Shown piece after piece: positions 6,070 through 7,687 of a stretch of DNA of 7,687 bases (position 1 is the stretch's first letter; each line of letters opens with the position of its first letter). The position numbers were made by a program, and so were the translations under genes. Source of the stretch: an uncultured Coriobacteriales bacterium (GTDB lineage Bacteria > Actinomycetota > Coriobacteriia > Coriobacteriales > UMGS124); assembly GCA_903789505.1 (NCBI GenBank), contig CAIFEU010000125.1:1-7687 (forward strand), given 5' to 3'. The notes beneath the pieces were generated by a model, which had not been told where the DNA came from, did not search any database, and worked only from the letters and a program-made list of their open reading frames with translations.

Positions 6070-6981
6070 TCACAGATCCATCGAGAGGTACCGCTCGCCC
6101 GTGTCGGGAAGGACTGCGACGATCGTCTTGCCCGCGTTCTCGGGTCGACGAGCCAGCACCGCCGCCGCTGCCACGGCGGCACCAGAGGAGATGCCCACGA
6201 GCAGGCCGAATTCCTCCGCGAGCCGCTTCTTCGTCGCAATCGCCTCTGCAGACGCGATTGGGACGATCTCGTCCACCACCGAGCGATCGAAGTTCGCAGG
6301 AACGAAGTTCGCGCCGATGCCCTGAATCTTGTGACCGCCGGCAGGCTTGCCGGCAAGCACCTGGGATTCCTCCGGCTCGACCGCAATGCCCTGAACGCTG
6401 GGCTTCTTCTCCTTCAGGAACTTCGAGGTGCCCGAAACCGTACCGCCGGTGCCCACGCCAGCGACGAGGAAGTCAACTTTCCCCTCAGTGTCGCGCCAGA
6501 CCTCCGGCACCGTCGTCTCATAGTGGACGCGAGGGTTTGCAGGGTTGGAGAACTGGCCGGCGATGATGGATCCAGGAGTGGTCTCGTGCAGCTCGTTGGC
6601 CTTGTCGACGGCCCCGCGCATCCCCTCGCTGCCCGGCGTGAGAACAATCTGCGCCCCGTAGCTGGCGGCAAGCTTGCGACGCTCGACGCTCATGGTCTCG
6701 GGCATGGTGAGAATCAGGTGATAGCCGCGCTCCGCGGCAATCATCGCCAGGCCAACGCCCGTGTTGCCGCTCGTAGGTTCGATGATGGTGCCGCCAGGAG
6801 CGAGCGAGCCGTCCGCCTCGGCGGCATCGACCATAGCCTTGGCGACGCGGTCCTTGATGGACCCGCCGGGGTTGGTTGCCTCGTACTTGCCGAAGATGTG
6901 GACGGCACCGTCGACGAGCGCAGAGAGGTCGATGAGGGGCGTGGAACCAATGAGGGCTTCAACCTGGGATGCGAACTTCAT
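6070..6981 (-). CDS. cysK: Cysteine synthase A (O-acetylserine sulfhydrylase)
   Basis: 303 aa, a full-length fold-type II PLP enzyme that condenses O-acetylserine with sulfide to give cysteine. The PLP Lys is K43 in NPGGSIKDR (37-45). The substrate/asparagine loop TSGNTG is at 70-75, the phosphate-binding GTGGT at 177-181, the Ser contacting the pyridine nitrogen in GISSGAA (263-269), and PDTGERYLS at 292-300. The start at 6981 has a strong GGAGGA with a 7-nt spacer. The gene is the promoter-proximal member of a cysK-cysE pair, so the second enzyme of the pathway is read before the first. Upstream lie a roughly 240-nt leader and an AT-rich promoter zone, which suggests regulated expression. 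O-acetylserine is the expected substrate because cysE is next door. Nothing is missing or truncated. Confidence 0.97.
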   Translation of the reverse strand: MKFASQVEALIGSTPLIDLSALVDGAVHIFGKYEATNPGGSIKDRVAKAMVDAAEADGSLAPGGTIIEPTSGNTGVGLAMIAAERGYHLILTMPETMSVERRKLAASYGAQIVLTPGSEGMRGAVDKANELHETTPGSIIAGQFSNPANPRVHYETTVPEVWRDTEGKVDFLVAGVGTGGTVSGTSKFLKEKKPSVQGIAVEPEESQVLAGKPAGGHKIQGIGANFVPANFDRSVVDEIVPIASAEAIATKKRLAEEFGLLVGISSGAAVAAAAVLARRPENAGKTIVAVLPDTGERYLSMDL

Positions 6982-7222
6982 GGGTCAATCCTCCAAGTTC
7001 AAACTTTGACTGCCGGTAACGAGCTTCCGGGTTCAGACTGCCGAGTTCAAAGTTCGGGCCTGACTCAGAGATTTCGACGCCCCTACGCTGCGCTTGCGAG
7101 GAGGACGACGAATCCGGACAAAGCGCGTGCACACGCACTGCCCAGCGAGGAATCAGGCGCAGGGACAAAGGCCAAAGACGTGAAAACCACGCAGGCCTGC
7201 GTTTCAGTCCCTTAGCGCGTCT
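6982..7222 (-). promoter_or_regulatory. Long repeat-bearing 5' leader of cysK with possible RBS occlusion
   Basis: About 240 nt without a credible gene. The Shine-Dalgarno GGAGGA (6994-6989) has a perfect complement, TCCTCC, at 7105-7100, so the two could pair. Between them, AACTTTGA (7054-7047) and TCAAAGTT (7009-7002) form an 8-bp inverted repeat just before the RBS. The + strand carries two copies each of AGTTCAAA (6996-7003, 7044-7051) and GACTGCCG (7008-7015, 7036-7043). This is compatible with a switching leader or tandem protein sites. No named riboswitch or T-box core was recognised. Confidence 0.4.
7189..7202. repeat. 14-bp perfect palindrome downstream of the cysK promoter
   Basis: ACGCAGGCCTGCGT is fully self-complementary and lies about 20-33 nt after the predicted cysK transcription start, a common place for a repressor operator. 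TGAAA and TTTCA flank it asymmetrically, so the RNA could also fold as a bulged hairpin. No regulator can be named. Confidence 0.4.
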
Positions 7223-7228
7223 GGGGTC

Positions 7229-7273
7229 ACTATACCCGAAAATGTCTATCTCTTCGATAGTCTTAATCGATTA
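7229..7273 (-). promoter_or_regulatory. Predicted cysK promoter with two dyads
   Basis: A -10 box TATAGT (7234-7229, 5 of 6 consensus) sits in an AT-rich zone. The -35 region is poor, TCGAAG at 17 bp. Over it lies a dyad, GTCTATC-N5-GATAGTC (7244-7262, one mismatch pair). Next to that is a perfect 10-bp palindrome, TAATCGATTA (7264-7273). A weak -35 overlapped by dyads suggests control by a regulator. The predicted start is near 7222. Confidence 0.45.
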
Positions 7274-7345
7274 TTTCTCGAGCGCAAAACGTACACAGGC
7301 AAATGATTAGAGGAGATACAGCTAAGAATTAAAAGTCCAGCCCCA

Positions 7346-7378
7346 GAAAACGCGCGAAGGGCGAAGCTAAGCGCGCGT
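7346..7378 (-). terminator. Weak intrinsic-terminator-like hairpin
   Basis: ACGCGCG (7378-7372) pairs with CGCGCGT (7356-7350) around a 15-nt loop, followed by TTTCT on the - strand. The U-run is short and the loop large, so termination would be partial at best. Confidence 0.25.
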
Positions 7379-7438
7379 AGCAAGGAGACGGAGAGGCGCT
7401 CGACTCAGTCAAACGCGCATGCAAGAGTGGGAGGAGCA

Positions 7439-7469
7439 AGTATAAAGGGACCTGCCGGGCAAAGGGCAA
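7439..7469 (-). promoter_or_regulatory. Weak promoter candidate after the terminator
   Basis: TTGCCC (7469-7464) and TATACT (7444-7439) on the - strand resemble -35 and -10 boxes, but the spacer is 19 bp. It starts just downstream of the strong terminator, so it could drive a distal cysK transcript or a short RNA ending near 7346. No reading frame with a ribosome-binding site follows. Confidence 0.22.
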
Positions 7470-7481
7470 TAGTCTAATAAC

Positions 7482-7512
7482 AAAAAAGCCGTCCCGCGAG
7501 AAGCGGAACGGC
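7482..7512 (-). terminator. Rho-independent terminator
   Basis: On the - strand, GCCGTTCCGC (7512-7503), loop TTCTC and GCGGGACGGC (7497-7488) form a 10-bp stem with one U-G pair, followed directly by six T (7487-7482). This is a textbook intrinsic terminator for a transcript entering from the right edge, and it insulates cysK from that unit. Confidence 0.9.
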
Positions 7513-7633
7513 CCATAGGGCGATTACAACAGATTGCAGGCAAAGTATGTCGCCGGCCAGGATGGAATCGGACGGGGCTCCAGGCCATGCGCGGCACATG
7601 GGGGTCGAGGGGCCAAAGCCCCCCGAAACGCGA
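7513..7633. other. Spacer between two hairpins, no gene recognised
   Basis: About 120 bp. The - strand frame spanning 7669-7409 runs through the terminator and has no Shine-Dalgarno. A small GGGGC-CAAA-GCCCC hairpin is at 7609-7622. A T-loop-like string (GTCCGATTCC on the - strand) has no matching acceptor or anticodon arms. It may be the 3' UTR of a gene beyond the window or a short terminated RNA. Confidence 0.3.
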
Positions 7634-7667
7634 GAGGGCCCGCCCCGCTCCTGCGGGACGGGCCCTC
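7634..7667 (-). terminator. Very stable 15-bp hairpin, probable 3'-end structure
   Basis: GAGGGCCCGTCCCGC (7667-7653), loop AGGA and GCGGGGCGGGCCCTC (7648-7634) pair over 15 bp with a single U-G wobble on the - strand (an A-C mismatch on the +). The downstream sequence TCGCGTTTCG has only a short T-run. It likely marks the end of a gene lying to the right, with the stronger terminator 120 bp on as back-up. Confidence 0.5.
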
Positions 7668-7687
7668 ATCGGTCGCGCGCGTCGGCC

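Noticed and set aside
6959..7168. 69-codon frame over the cysK leader with a repeated FELG peptide
   Set aside because: It starts at TTG with no Shine-Dalgarno and overlaps the cysK start. The peptide repeat merely reflects the DNA repeats in the leader.
7000..7215. T-box or known riboswitch in the cysK leader
   Set aside because: No T-box core (GGGTGGAACCGCG-like) and no SAM or other riboswitch consensus could be found; only an isolated GCGTGG is present.
7540..7600. tRNA-like T-loop string on the - strand
   Set aside because: No 7-bp acceptor stem, D arm or anticodon arm can be placed around it.
7409..7669. 86-codon - strand frame at the right end
   Set aside because: It runs straight through the strong terminator and the 15-bp hairpin, has no ribosome-binding site and no recognisable motif.
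1..7687. CRISPR array, insertion sequence, prophage or defence system
   Set aside because: No regularly spaced repeats, terminal inverted repeats with a transposase, phage genes or defence domains were seen on either strand.

Overview
This window looks like an ordinary chromosomal segment from a GC-rich bacterium. Start regions carry clear Shine-Dalgarno sequences, third codon positions are mostly G or C, and the genes are intact single-copy housekeeping types. The combination of a short-form CysE, a low-molecular-weight TrxB, a Cys-type GPx and an UPF0104 flippase-like protein, with these codon habits, suggests an actinobacterium, possibly of the Coriobacteriia (Olsenella/Atopobium-like). 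That placement is an inference from protein flavour and composition, not a search result.

Layout, left to right. A TatD-family metal-dependent DNase runs on the + strand and is cut by the left edge (1-735). Everything else is on the - strand. In transcription order (right to left) the genes are cysK (6981-6070), cysE (5947-5096), trxB (4803-3901), gpx (3817-3275), nfo (3193-2294) and a flippase-like membrane protein (2017-689). The flippase gene's 3' end overlaps tatD tail to tail by 47 bp. The right-hand 700 bp holds no credible gene. It carries a textbook intrinsic terminator (7482-7512), a second very stable hairpin (7634-7667), an AT-rich promoter zone with several dyads, and a long repeat-bearing leader for cysK.

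Functionally the - strand series reads as one redox theme. CysE and CysK make cysteine from serine and sulfide. TrxB keeps thioredoxin reduced. GPx uses reduced thiols to remove peroxides. Nfo repairs abasic and oxidised DNA termini. TatD, on the other strand, is also linked in its family to DNA processing. No thioredoxin gene is visible here. Gaps are 81-292 bp, so the series is more likely two to four transcription units (cysK-cysE; trxB-gpx, perhaps continuing to nfo; the flippase) than one tight operon. Most of these gaps carry GC-rich stem-loops without a clean U-tract.

I do not see a mobile element, CRISPR array, tRNA, rRNA or obviously novel multi-gene system. The points most worth a second look are non-coding. 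They are the cysK leader, where an upstream TCCTCC can pair with the ribosome-binding site; a 13-bp intercistronic stem between cysK and cysE whose only non-Watson-Crick pair is a G-U on the transcribed strand; and a structured trxB leader behind a recognisable promoter. Two proteins have unusual C-termini: CysE has a long tail without the usual terminal Ile, and the flippase has an Arg-rich tail.
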